Program-made: the position numbers and the translations under genes | Notes under the pieces: generated by a model | Told to the model about the DNA's origin: nothing | Database searches by the model: none | Seen by the model: the letters and a program-made list of their open reading frames with translations, nothing else | Shown here: positions 21,340 to 29,983 of the stretch, in pieces | Layout of the letters: each line of letters begins with the position of its first letter | Numbering within the stretch: position 1 is the stretch's first letter | From: Pseudomonas sp. GR 6-02 | GTDB lineage: Bacteria; Pseudomonadota; Gammaproteobacteria; Pseudomonadales; Pseudomonadaceae | Reading direction: 5' to 3' | Assembly (NCBI RefSeq): GCF_001655615.1 | Contig: NZ_CP011567.1 | Location: 682,001-746,000, forward strand | DNA: 64,000 bases

Positions 21340-23010
21340 TTACAGCGTTATGACCGAATCGGTCGATTCCGATGAAAAAGTGGCACTTTGCTTTGACTCC
21401 CGCGCGGCTTGCACGCGGTTGCGTCCGGCGTCCTTGGCGCGGTACAGCGCCTCGTCTGCCTGTGTGGCCATCATCAGGCTGTCGGAGCCTTCGTGCAGTT
21501 CGACGACGCCGGCACTGAAGGTGCACCAGAGGTCCTGGGGCTGCGCGGGGTAGTGAATTTCGGCAAAGCGCTGACGGATTTCATCGAGCACCTTGTAGGC
21601 CGATTCAATATCGGTGTCCGGCATGACGATGGCGAACTCTTCACCGCCGTAACGGCCGATGAAGTCGCTCTTGCGCAACCGTTGCTTGAGGAACAGCGCC
21701 AGGCTCTTGATCACCCGGTCGCCCATGGGATGGCCGTGGCTGTCGTTGACCCGTTTGAAGTGGTCGATGTCGAGCATCGCAAAGCTCAGCGGCTTGTTTT
21801 CGCGACGGGCACGGAATGAACAGTCTTCGAGCAGCTGCAGAATATGGGTGTGGTTGTACAAACCGGTCAGGCTGTCGCGCACCATCCGCGCTTTCAGATT
21901 GCGCGCCCGCGCCGCGCGGTTGCGCACGGTGGTGATCAGGTGTCGCGGCTTGATCGGTTTGGTCAGGAAGTCGTCGCCGCCCTCACTCATGGCGTCGAGC
22001 TGCTTGTCCAGATCGTCTTCGGCCGACAGATAAATGATCGGCACGCTGACATAGCGGTCGTTATGGCGGATTACCTTGGCCAGTTCCGTACCGGTGCAGG
22101 CCGGCATGTACATGTCGAGGATGATCAGGTCCGGCTGGAAATCCGCCAGCTCGGCCATGGCCTGGATCGGTTCGATCAAGGTCCGCGTGACGATCCCGGC
22201 GCTGTTGAGCAGGCGTTCGGTGTGCAAGGCCTGTGCGCGGGAGTCGTCGATGATCAGCACTTTATAAGGTTCGTACTGGGCGACGCAGGTCAGCACTTCG
22301 ATCTTTTCCAGCAGGCTCGAGGCTTCGAGGGTGCCGGTGAGAAACTCCTGGCCGCCGGCGCGCACGGCAGCGAGGCGAGTCGGGGTGTCGGTTTCGTGCA
22401 AGCTGAAAAACAGCAACGGCAAGGGCTGCTCCAGGCCTTGCTGGGCTTCGGCCGCCAGTTTCAGGCCGATGCCGGCGCCGCTGAAGTCGACATCCATCAC
22501 GATCGCCGCCGGCAAACGCTCGACCATCGAGGCGCGGAACGCGGCGACGCTGTCGAGGGCTTGGGCGCTGAGCCCGAAGAATTCAAGTTGCTTGGCCAGC
22601 CGTTCGGCCCGGTCGTGATCCTGCAGCATCACGTAGATCGGTTTGCGCAGCGGCGGCAGGAAGGTGTGTTCGAGCTGATCGCCATGGCGCAGGCCGGTGC
22701 GGGACAAGCGCTGCATCAGGCGGTTGAGGTCAGTGATCAATCCGCTGCTCAGGCGTCCGCGATTGGCGTCGACGGCCTCCAGCGACTGGCCGATATGACG
22801 GGCCAGCAGGGTGTGTTCCGGTTGTTCGAAACGTTCGGCAAAGCGCAGCAGGCGCAGATTGGCCTCGCTCAGCTCCGACAGGTCGGTGATGGACCATTCA
22901 TTGCGTTGCAGACGTTGCCATATCTCAAGAATCTGACGTGCCTGATGAATTACCCGCTGGGCAAAGTGGTGCTTGAGGCGCTCACGGCTGGGGTCTTCTG
23001 GCTCGGTCAT
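21340..23010 (-). CDS. gcbA: Diguanylate cyclase with tandem receivers, GcbA type
   Basis: 556 aa. An N-terminal helical region (about 1-120) is followed by a first, degenerate receiver (about 125-245; IVMDVDFSG), a second receiver with intact residues (VLIIDDSRAQ, LIILDMYMP; about 250-375) and a GGDEF domain with RYGGEEFAIVMP. An RKSD motif lies five residues before GGEEF, which fits the RxxD inhibitory c-di-GMP site, so the enzyme should be active and product-inhibited. The architecture and neighbourhood match GcbA (PA4843; Pfl01 GcbA), which raises c-di-GMP during initial attachment and reduces flagellar motility. It is divergent from the DUF2333 gene across a 290-bp gap. Confidence 0.88.
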   Translation of the reverse strand: MTEPEDPSRERLKHHFAQRVIHQARQILEIWQRLQRNEWSITDLSELSEANLRLLRFAERFEQPEHTLLARHIGQSLEAVDANRGRLSSGLITDLNRLMQRLSRTGLRHGDQLEHTFLPPLRKPIYVMLQDHDRAERLAKQLEFFGLSAQALDSVAAFRASMVERLPAAIVMDVDFSGAGIGLKLAAEAQQGLEQPLPLLFFSLHETDTPTRLAAVRAGGQEFLTGTLEASSLLEKIEVLTCVAQYEPYKVLIIDDSRAQALHTERLLNSAGIVTRTLIEPIQAMAELADFQPDLIILDMYMPACTGTELAKVIRHNDRYVSVPIIYLSAEDDLDKQLDAMSEGGDDFLTKPIKPRHLITTVRNRAARARNLKARMVRDSLTGLYNHTHILQLLEDCSFRARRENKPLSFAMLDIDHFKRVNDSHGHPMGDRVIKSLALFLKQRLRKSDFIGRYGGEEFAIVMPDTDIESAYKVLDEIRQRFAEIHYPAQPQDLWCTFSAGVVELHEGSDSLMMATQADEALYRAKDAGRNRVQAARESKQSATFSSESTDSVITL

Positions 23011-23300
23011 ATCCTGACTACTAGTTAGGGTGCATGCTGAGATCGACTGGTGGCTCTATGCTAGCATCTCTTTTCAATTGCATGAGTGTCCTGCGTCAAT
23101 AATCTGCAAAGCGACATCATTCAGTTCCCGACCGACTGGTCGCATAGGCTCAAGGCTGTGCTTCATTTATAGTGATGGCTTCGATTGCAGTCATTGTATG
23201 GCTCGCTGTGTCCCGCAGGATTTAATGCGCGGCAAATAAGGCACGATGGCGTAGGGTTGTAGTCGAACCGATGAACTCAAGTGATTGAAAGGATATCGCC

Positions 23301-24368
23301 ATGCTGGACTGGAAGAACCGCACGGGCAGCGCGCCTGAGCGTGCCGCTGAACCGAAATCGGCCACCCGCAGTTATTTTGGTGGCCTGTTGTTCAGCCGGG
23401 CGCTGGCCACTCTGATTTGCCTTTACTTGTTGGTGGCTATCGCGCTGGGCTGGTACTGGAGCCAGGAACCCGCGCTGTTCCCGGTTCAGCAGAATGCCCA
23501 GATGGCAGCTGAGAAAGAAGGTAAGCAGATGGTGGTCGGGTACACCACGGTGGAAACCCTCAAGACCGTCGCCGGTACCTTGCTGACCAAACCGGGTGGC
23601 TATATTTCCAACGACCGTTTCCCGCCGGGCCTGTGGATGGACAACATGCCGAGCTGGGAATATGGCGTGCTGGTCCAGGTCCGCGACCTGAGCCGTGCGC
23701 TGCGTAAAGACTTCGCCCGTTCCCAGTCGCAGTCCGCCGAAGACGCCGATTTGGCCAAGGCCGAGCCGCGCTTCAACTTCGACAACAAGAGCTGGGTGTT
23801 GCCATCCAGTGAGTCCGAGTATCAGGAAGGCATCAACTCCCTGAGCCGCTATCAGGCACGCCTGTCGGGGCCTGACCAGAAGAGCGCGCTGTTCTACGCC
23901 CGCGCCGACAACCTGAACAACTGGCTGGGTGATGTAGGGACCCGTCTGGGCTCGCTGTCGCAACGGCTGTCGGCCAGCGTTGGCCGGGTCAAGCTCAACA
24001 CTGCGCTGAAAACCGAAATCCCGGCGCTCGGCCAGGTGCCGCAGGTTGACGAAGAAGTCGTTGAAACCCCGTGGATGCAGATCGATAACGTGTTCTACGA
24101 AGCCCGTGGTCAGGCCTGGGCATTGTCCCATCTGCTGCGCGCCATCGAAGTCGACTTCGCCGATGTGCTGGCGAAGAAAAACGCTACGGTCAGCGTGCGC
24201 CAGATCATCCGTGAGCTGGAGGCTTCGCAAGAGCCGGTCTGGAGCCCGATGATCCTCAACGGCAGCGGCTTCGGTGTGCTGGCCAACCACTCGCTGGTCA
24301 TGGCCAATTACATCTCCCGGGCCAACGCCGCGGTGATCGACTTGCGTCAACTGCTCAATCAGGGCTGA
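23301..24368 (+). CDS. DUF2333 family membrane-anchored protein
   Basis: 355 aa. One N-terminal membrane segment (ALATLICLYLLVAIALGWYW, about 34-54) and a large, helix-rich remainder expected in the periplasm. AAGGA-type ribosome binding site eight bases before the ATG. It matches the conserved neighbour of gcbA in Pseudomonas (PA4842 position). DUF2333 has no established function. The NUDIX gene begins three bases after the stop, so the two are one operon. Confidence 0.85.
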   Translation: MLDWKNRTGSAPERAAEPKSATRSYFGGLLFSRALATLICLYLLVAIALGWYWSQEPALFPVQQNAQMAAEKEGKQMVVGYTTVETLKTVAGTLLTKPGGYISNDRFPPGLWMDNMPSWEYGVLVQVRDLSRALRKDFARSQSQSAEDADLAKAEPRFNFDNKSWVLPSSESEYQEGINSLSRYQARLSGPDQKSALFYARADNLNNWLGDVGTRLGSLSQRLSASVGRVKLNTALKTEIPALGQVPQVDEEVVETPWMQIDNVFYEARGQAWALSHLLRAIEVDFADVLAKKNATVSVRQIIRELEASQEPVWSPMILNGSGFGVLANHSLVMANYISRANAAVIDLRQLLNQG

Positions 24369-24371
24369 GTC

Positions 24372-24929
24372 ATGGTAGATAGCGCTAAAGAGGCCGCCCA
24401 CCGCGCGGCCTCCGATGCCGAACAGATCGCCTGGGTCGACGAGCGGGACAACCTGCTCGGCGCCATGGTGCGCTCCGACCTGCGTGAGCGTGGGCTGATC
24501 GGGCGCGGCACCTACATCATGCTGTTCAATTCTGCCGGTGAGCTGTGCGTTCACCGGCGCACCCTGAGCAAGGCGATTTATCCCGGTTATTGGGACGTGG
24601 CGGCCGGCGGCATGGTGCTGGCCACCGAGACCTACGCCGAATCGGCGGCCCGTGAGCTGGAAGAAGAGCTGGGGGTGAGCGGTGTGGAACTGACCGCCCA
24701 CGATCACTTTTTCTTCGAGGACACCGGCAACCGGCTCTGGTGTTCGGCGTTTTCGGCGGTGTGGGACGGCCCATTGATCCTGCAGCCGGAAGAGGTGCTG
24801 GAAGCGCGCTTTATCCCGATTGATCAGGTCCTGCTGGAAATCCAGCAAAAGCCGTACTGCCCGGACTCTTTGGCAGCCCTGAAGCGCTATCTTCGCGCCC
24901 AAGGGGATGACGTCGCAAAAGAGCTGTAA
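24372..24929 (+). CDS. NUDIX hydrolase (YfcD-like)
   Basis: 185 aa. A perfect NUDIX box, GX5EX7REUXEEXGU, is read as GMVLATE..REL EEELGV (within residues 77-100). The domain is preceded by an N-terminal extension typical of the YfcD subgroup. NUDIX enzymes hydrolyse a nucleoside diphosphate linked to another moiety; the substrate here is unknown. It is tightly linked to the DUF2333 gene (3-bp gap), the PA4841 position. Confidence 0.9.
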   Translation: MVDSAKEAAHRAASDAEQIAWVDERDNLLGAMVRSDLRERGLIGRGTYIMLFNSAGELCVHRRTLSKAIYPGYWDVAAGGMVLATETYAESAARELEEELGVSGVELTAHDHFFFEDTGNRLWCSAFSAVWDGPLILQPEEVLEARFIPIDQVLLEIQQKPYCPDSLAALKRYLRAQGDDVAKEL

Positions 24930-25104
24930 ATTGGCGCCGATTGGCTCTTAGCAAGTCGGCTTTTTGCCGTTACACTGCGCGACCTTTTCAAGCTGAACCG
25001 GCAGTGCCCGGCTCAGTAGCGCTGCCCCTGCCTGAGTGGGGCTTCGCGGTCGATAACCTTGCCCAAGGTTGCGATCAGTCTTTGTCCTCCCAAGAGGATT
25101 GCCG

Positions 25105-25476
25105 GTGGCCAAAAAAGCCGCATCCTTCGCCGCCCTTGGTGGCCTGGTATTTTCCACCGACGCAGGTCGTCATTGCCCGGAATGCAGTAAACCGGTGGAT
25201 GCCTGCATCTGCAAACAAACCGTTATCCCGGCCGGCGACGGCATCGCTCGCGTGCGTCGCGAAAGCAAGGGCCGTGGCGGCAAGACGGTGACGACCATCA
25301 CCGGCGTGCCGCTGGCCGAAGACGCGCTCAAGGAACTGGCCACCACGTTGAAGAAACGTTGTGGGACCGGTGGGGCGTTGAAAGACGGGATCATCGAAAT
25401 CCAGGGCGATCATGTCGAGCTACTCTTGGCTGAGCTGATCAAACACGGTTTCAAAGCGAAGAAGTCCGGCGGCTAG
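25105..25476 (+). CDS. SUI1/eIF1-family translation factor (YciH-like)
   Basis: 123 aa. The C-terminal SUI1 domain is clear (RVRRESKGRGGKTVTTITG, then CGTGGALKDGIIEIQGDH). The N-terminus holds four cysteines (CPECSKPVDACIC) that may form a zinc site. The GTG at 25105 (VAKKAASF) was chosen because AGAGGA precedes it at proper spacing; the ATG 36 bp upstream has no binding site and adds unrelated residues. Bacterial homologues (E. coli YciH) affect start-site fidelity in vitro; the cellular role is unsettled. Position of PA4840. Confidence 0.88.
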   Translation: MAKKAASFAALGGLVFSTDAGRHCPECSKPVDACICKQTVIPAGDGIARVRRESKGRGGKTVTTITGVPLAEDALKELATTLKKRCGTGGALKDGIIEIQGDHVELLLAELIKHGFKAKKSGG

Positions 25477-25480
25477 CAGC

Positions 25481-25558
25481 CTCTGTGAAAACCACCCGCG
25501 GCTTGATCCAGTCCTGATTTCATTCTGGTCTGGCGTCGTCTCCATGGTTTTCACAGAG
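25481..25558. repeat. Perfect 14-bp inverted repeat after the SUI1 gene
   Basis: CTCTGTGAAAACCA (25481-25494) is repeated inverted at 25545-25558 with a 50-base spacer. It begins right after the SUI1 stop codon. There is no T run, so a simple intrinsic terminator is doubtful. It could be a small mobile palindrome or an mRNA 3'-end structure. Confidence 0.6.
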
Positions 25559-25696
25559 CCTGTTCAAGACCGGTTTCTAAACTCACTGCGGTCAGCGAGG
25601 TCTACCCCCTCGTTGACGAAACGTCATTTTCATTCTTTAGACTGCGCCGGCCTGAACTCAAGGCGACGCTCTATGACTTCTTTATAGGGGACTTCG

Positions 25697-27610
25697 ATGT
25701 CCGTAAGACGCACACGCAAAGACGATGGCAGCCAATGGACAGTTGCGGACAGCCGCAGTGTTTACGGGATTCGCCATTGGGGGGCCGGGTATTTCGCGAT
25801 CAATGACGCCGGTCGCGTCGAAGTTCGTCCGAACGGCCCGACCAGTTCGCCTATCGACCTGTTCGAGCAAGTCGACCAACTGCGCAAAAGCGGTTTGTCC
25901 TTGCCGTTGCTGGTGCGTTTCCCAGACATCCTGCAAGACCGCGTGCGTCAGCTGACCGGTGCGTTCGACGCCAACATCGAGCGCCTGGAATACCAGAGCA
26001 AGTACACCGCGCTGTACCCGATCAAGGTCAACCAGCAGGAAGCGGTGATCGAGAACATCATCGCTACCCAGAACGTATCGATCGGTCTGGAAGCCGGCTC
26101 CAAGCCTGAGCTGCTGGCGGTACTGGCGCTGGCGCCGAAGGGCGGCACCATTGTCTGCAACGGTTACAAGGACCGTGAGTTCATCCGTCTGGCGCTGATG
26201 GGCCAGAAGCTGGGCCACAACGTGTTCATCGTGATCGAGAAAGAATCCGAAGTCGGTCTGGTGATCGAAGAAGCGGCGTCGCTCAAGGTCAAGCCTCAGG
26301 TCGGCCTGCGTGTGCGTCTGTCGTCCCTGGCGTCGAGCAAGTGGGCAGACACCGGTGGCGAAAAATCCAAGTTCGGCCTGTCGGCGGCGCAACTGCTGTC
26401 GGTGGTCGAGCGTTTCCGTGCCGCTGGCCTGGACCAGGGCATTCGCCTGCTGCACTTCCACATGGGTTCGCAGATCGCCAACCTGGCGGACTACCAGCAC
26501 GGCTTCAAGGAAGCGATTCGTTACTACGGCGAACTGCGCAACCTTGGCCTGCCGGTCGATCACATCGACGTCGGCGGCGGTTTGGGCGTGGACTACGACG
26601 GTACTCACTCGCGTAACGCCAGTTCGATCAACTACGACATGGACGATTACGCCGGTGTCGTGGTCGGGATGCTCAAGGAATTCTGCGATGCGCAGAGCCT
26701 GCCGCACCCGAACATCTTCTCTGAAAGCGGCCGCTCCCTGACCGCCCACCACGCGATGCTGGTGGTGCAGGTGACCGACGTCGAGAAACACAACGACGAC
26801 GTGCCGAAGATCGACAACAAGGAAGAACTGCCGGAAACCGTGCAGTGGCTGGTTGACCTGCTCGGCCCGACCGACATCGAAATGGTCACCGAGACCTACT
26901 GGCGCGCCACGCACTACATGAGTGACGTGGCCACCCAATACGCCGATGGCAAGCTGACCCTGGCGCAAAAAGCCCTGGCCGAGCAATGCTACTTCGCCGT
27001 TTGCCGCCGCCTGCACAACTCGTTGAAGGCCCGTCAGCGTTCCCACCGTCAGGTGCTCGACGAACTCAACGACAAGCTGGCCGACAAGTACATCTGCAAC
27101 TTCTCGGTATTCCAGAGCCTGCCGGACACCTGGGCCATCGGCCAGGTCCTGCCGATCCTGCCGCTGCACCGTCTCGACGAAGAGCCGCTGCGCCGTGCAG
27201 TGCTGCAAGACTTGACCTGCGACTCCGACGGCAAGATCAAGCAGTACGTCGACGAGCAGAGCATCGAGACCAGCCTGCCGGTGCACGGTCTGAACGAGGG
27301 TGAAGACTACCTGCTGGGGATCTTCCTGGTCGGTGCCTACCAGGAAATTCTTGGCGACATGCACAACCTGTTCGGTGACACCGACTCGGTGAACATCTAT
27401 CAGAATGCTGACGGCAGCGTGTACCACGCAGGTATCGAAACCCACGACACCATCGAAGACATGCTGCGTTACGTGCACTTGTCGCCGGAAGAGCTGATGA
27501 CTCACTACCGCGACAAGTGCGCCAGTGCCCGCATCAGCGCCAGCGAGCGCACCCAGTTCCTTGATGCCTTGCGTCTGGGCCTGACCCGTTCGTCTTACCT
27601 GTCTTCTTGA
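25697..27610 (+). CDS. speA: Biosynthetic arginine decarboxylase
   Basis: 637 aa, the usual size of SpeA. It is a PLP enzyme converting arginine to agmatine, leading to putrescine and spermidine. The PLP lysine lies in [13 protein letters not shown]; substrate/PLP-phosphate residues are in [15 protein letters not shown] and [19 protein letters not shown] lies seven bases before the ATG. The 138-bp leader carries a short near-perfect hairpin (CAGCGAGG/CCTCGTTG). Order SUI1-speA is that of P. aeruginosa PA4840-PA4839. Confidence 0.96.
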   Translation: MSVRRTRKDDGSQWTVADSRSVYGIRHWGAGYFAINDAGRVEVRPNGPTSSPIDLFEQVDQLRKSGLSLPLLVRFPDILQDRVRQLTGAFDANIERLEYQSKYTALYPIKVNQQEAVIENIIATQNVSIGLEAGSKPELLAVLALAPKGGTIVCNGYKDREFIRLALMGQKLGHNVFIVIEKESEVGLVIEEAASLKVKPQVGLRVRLSSLASSKWADTGGEKSKFGLSAAQLLSVVERFRAAGLDQGIRLLHFHMGSQIANLADYQHGFKEAIRYYGELRNLGLPVDHIDVGGGLGVDYDGTHSRNASSINYDMDDYAGVVVGMLKEFCDAQSLPHPNIFSESGRSLTAHHAMLVVQVTDVEKHNDDVPKIDNKEELPETVQWLVDLLGPTDIEMVTETYWRATHYMSDVATQYADGKLTLAQKALAEQCYFAVCRRLHNSLKARQRSHRQVLDELNDKLADKYICNFSVFQSLPDTWAIGQVLPILPLHRLDEEPLRRAVLQDLTCDSDGKIKQYVDEQSIETSLPVHGLNEGEDYLLGIFLVGAYQEILGDMHNLFGDTDSVNIYQNADGSVYHAGIETHDTIEDMLRYVHLSPEELMTHYRDKCASARISASERTQFLDALRLGLTRSSYLSS

Positions 27611-27627
27611 GGTAGGGCACCGCGCCC

Positions 27628-27680
27628 ATCAGGTTGTCTGAAATTTCTCCGTAGGTTGCGGAAATTTCAGATGACCTGGT
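27628..27680 (+). terminator. 20-bp RNA stem behind speA (probable terminator)
   Basis: The arms 27628-27647 and 27661-27680 form a 20-pair stem in plus-strand RNA. The three non-Watson-Crick positions are all G-U pairs, so the RNA stem is unbroken on this strand but not on the other. It lies 17 bp after the speA stop codon. Only a weak T-rich stretch (CTTCTCTTTTG) follows. Confidence 0.6.
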
Positions 27681-27843
27681 GCGGGGCTTCTCTTTTGTCA
27701 CGCGAAATAGCCCACATACCGAGCAATCCAAGCGATGTGGTCTTCTTTTCGCGTAGGTCATTTCCTAAGTTGTACTTCGGCACTCTACTCGGCCATGTCT
27801 CTCAGCGAGAATCCCCGGCCGCCCCTCCTGTAGAGAATCGCCG

Positions 27844-29166
27844 ATGTTCGATTCAGTCAACGAGCCGTCATTTCGTCTGGATATAGCGGGTCTTGCCGAC
27901 CCCTTTGAGGTCTTGACCTTTACCGGTAGTGAAGCGATCAGCGAGCCTTTTGCGTTCGACGTGGATCTACTGAACGATGACCCGACACTGGACCTTGCAA
28001 GCCTGCTGTACCGCTCGGCCTTTTTACACTTCGGGCCGCAGGGGGAGGGTATTCACGGACAGTTGCTTGGCCTCGTTCAACCCGGCCATGGCAATGAGCC
28101 CAGGCTTTGTCGTGTGCGTCTGGGCCCCAGGCTTGCTTGCTTGGCCCAGCGCTTCAATCAGCGAATTTTCAGCGATCGCTCGGTGCCGGACATTCTCGCC
28201 CAGGTTCTCAAGGAGCACGGCATTGCCGGCAAGGATCGTCGTTTCGACCTGAACGGCGATTACCCGTCCCGTGATTTCTGCACGCAGTACCGGGAGTCGG
28301 ACCTGCAGTTTTTCCAGCGTCTATGCGCCCAGGAGCGGCTTCATTACTACTTCGAGCACCGTACGCGCGGGCATTGTCTGGTCTTGGGCGACGGTCCGGG
28401 GCAGTTTCGCCGTGGCGAAGAGAGGGTCTTCGAGGATGTGAGCGAGCGACCGGGAGTGCATCAGTTCAAGCTTCATGGCTGCGGGCAGATTGCCGAGGGG
28501 CAGACGAACCTGCCAACGCTGCGCAGCGGTCAACTGATGCCGTTGTCCGGTCATCCGTATGCGGACTGGAATCGTCTCTGGCGAGTGACCCATGTCGAGC
28601 ATCAGGGAGGACAACAGCCAGATTTTTTGTATCGCAACCAGCTGCGCGTCGTTGCGCAGGAGGTGCCTTTCATCGCGGCTCATCCCGTTGTGAAACCCAG
28701 GATGCACAGCCTGCAAAGGGGATGGGTAGTCGACGTCGGTGAATCTCGCCCCGATCCCGGCAGATCGGTCGCCGTGCAGTTTGACTGGCTATATCAGGGC
28801 GAAGGCGCAGCCCCCAGCCACTGTTGGTTGCCGTTGTCTGGCGAGCTGGAAAGCGCGGGTGTCATGCCCTTGAGTGAGGGCACGCAAGTGCTGGTGAGCT
28901 TTATTGAAGGTGATCCTGATCAACCGTTGATCAGCGGATTTCTTCCCGGAGCACCGTCCAGCGCAGAGCCGGGCATGGTCGAGCTGCTATCCGCCTCGAC
29001 CACTGAAGCCAGCCGCGCGGTTGATGGTTTATTGGGCTTGCTGCAATCCAGCGAACCCTTGGTACTCCTGTGTTTGCTGCCAGGTGGGGGCAGTTTCAGT
29101 CATTGCGCGCAATCCTTATGCACTTGCCGGGCAGCGACGCAGCTTGGCCAGAGCGGTGCGGCATGA
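27844..29166 (+). CDS. vgrG: T6SS VgrG spike protein, short form
   Basis: 440 aa; most VgrG proteins have 600 or more. The gp27-like ring domain spans about 1-300 (FRLDIAGLADPFEVLTFTGSE; RESDLQFFQRLCAQERLHYYFEH). It is followed by the gp5 OB-fold (RSVAVQFDWLYQGEG...CWLPLSG...VLVSFIEGDPDQPLISG, about 305-385). The extended gp5 C-terminal needle repeats are missing; in their place is a ~55-residue tail with a hydrophobic stretch (LVLLCLLPGGGSF) and three cysteines. VgrG trimers tip the Hcp tube and carry effectors. The stop codon overlaps the next start (ATGA), so this is the natural end rather than a frameshift. No other T6SS structural gene is in the window. Confidence 0.85.
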   Translation: MFDSVNEPSFRLDIAGLADPFEVLTFTGSEAISEPFAFDVDLLNDDPTLDLASLLYRSAFLHFGPQGEGIHGQLLGLVQPGHGNEPRLCRVRLGPRLACLAQRFNQRIFSDRSVPDILAQVLKEHGIAGKDRRFDLNGDYPSRDFCTQYRESDLQFFQRLCAQERLHYYFEHRTRGHCLVLGDGPGQFRRGEERVFEDVSERPGVHQFKLHGCGQIAEGQTNLPTLRSGQLMPLSGHPYADWNRLWRVTHVEHQGGQQPDFLYRNQLRVVAQEVPFIAAHPVVKPRMHSLQRGWVVDVGESRPDPGRSVAVQFDWLYQGEGAAPSHCWLPLSGELESAGVMPLSEGTQVLVSFIEGDPDQPLISGFLPGAPSSAEPGMVELLSASTTEASRAVDGLLGLLQSSEPLVLLCLLPGGGSFSHCAQSLCTCRAATQLGQSGAA

Positions 29167-29960
29167 TTGCCGTTCAGGCGCCCGACTCGACCCCGCAATG
29201 GCTGTTGCTCGATGTGCCGGGCGTGCCTCAGGCCGGTGCGATGTTGCGGCAACAGTTTGCTCATGTCCGATGGTTCTGGCTGTTCGAAGGCAGCGAGTTT
29301 CATCCGTTGCGTGAGCAGGGGCCAGTGTTGGTCGACCTTCGCGAATGCCCTGCACTCGCCGAGCTGTACTCAAGTGAGCCGCATACATGGGGCGGGTTGC
29401 TGCTGGTCAGTGAAGCCTCTTCATCACAACTGCTGGAGCATTTGCGCCGCATGCTCACCGTCACCTTCAGCCTGCATCACCGGGCCTTGTTGAGTTACTA
29501 CAACCCTCAAACGGCGAGTTACTTTTTCGATGCCTGCGATGCGCAGGAGCTGAGTCGCTGGCTCGGTCCGATCGATCAGTTACGCTGGTTCGGCGGCACT
29601 TGGGCCGATCGGGCCATTGGCTGTCTGGGCTGGCAACAGTTGTTCAATCCACGGCTTGCCGTCAGGCCGCTGGCCATCGAAGAAAACCTCAGCTCGCGTC
29701 AGCGAGACAGCTTGCAGACCTGCCTGCTGGAGCAGCATGCCTGGCGCTGGAGCCGATCCACCGGCACCGACTACAACAGCTTGTGGGCTCACCTGCAGGA
29801 AGGGCTGGCGCTGGGTTTCAGTGAGCGCTCGGTGCTCGATGGCTGGTTATGGCTGCGCTTGCAGCACCCTGACGCCGTGCCAGGGCAGTCGTTATCGGGA
29901 ACCACCCAGCAGGAGCGTCTCGATAGCCTGCGCAACCTGTGGCAGAACGATCAACCCTGA
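29163..29960 (+). CDS. DUF4123 T6SS effector-loading adaptor
   Basis: 265 aa from the ATG that overlaps the vgrG stop. The opening PQWLLLDVPGVPQAGAMLR and FEGSEFHPLREQGPVLVDL match the DUF4123 pattern (LLD...; YEGE...; P.L..L). Members of this family (Tap/TEC chaperones) dock a specific toxin onto a cognate VgrG. An upstream Met at 29070 in the same frame would overlap vgrG by 97 bases and was judged less likely. The expected cargo gene does not follow: the next gene is a convergent MATE transporter whose stop is 23 bp away. Confidence 0.75.
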   Translation: MIAVQAPDSTPQWLLLDVPGVPQAGAMLRQQFAHVRWFWLFEGSEFHPLREQGPVLVDLRECPALAELYSSEPHTWGGLLLVSEASSSQLLEHLRRMLTVTFSLHHRALLSYYNPQTASYFFDACDAQELSRWLGPIDQLRWFGGTWADRAIGCLGWQQLFNPRLAVRPLAIEENLSSRQRDSLQTCLLEQHAWRWSRSTGTDYNSLWAHLQEGLALGFSERSVLDGWLWLRLQHPDAVPGQSLSGTTQQERLDSLRNLWQNDQP

Positions 29961-29983
29961 ACGGGTTGAAGGTATGTCGCTCG

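Noticed and set aside
29021..29314. A frameshift joining the vgrG tail to the DUF4123 frame.
   Set aside because: The ATGA overlap, the DUF4123-like start right after it and the continued coding character of the vgrG tail argue for two genes; the third frame here shows no similarity.
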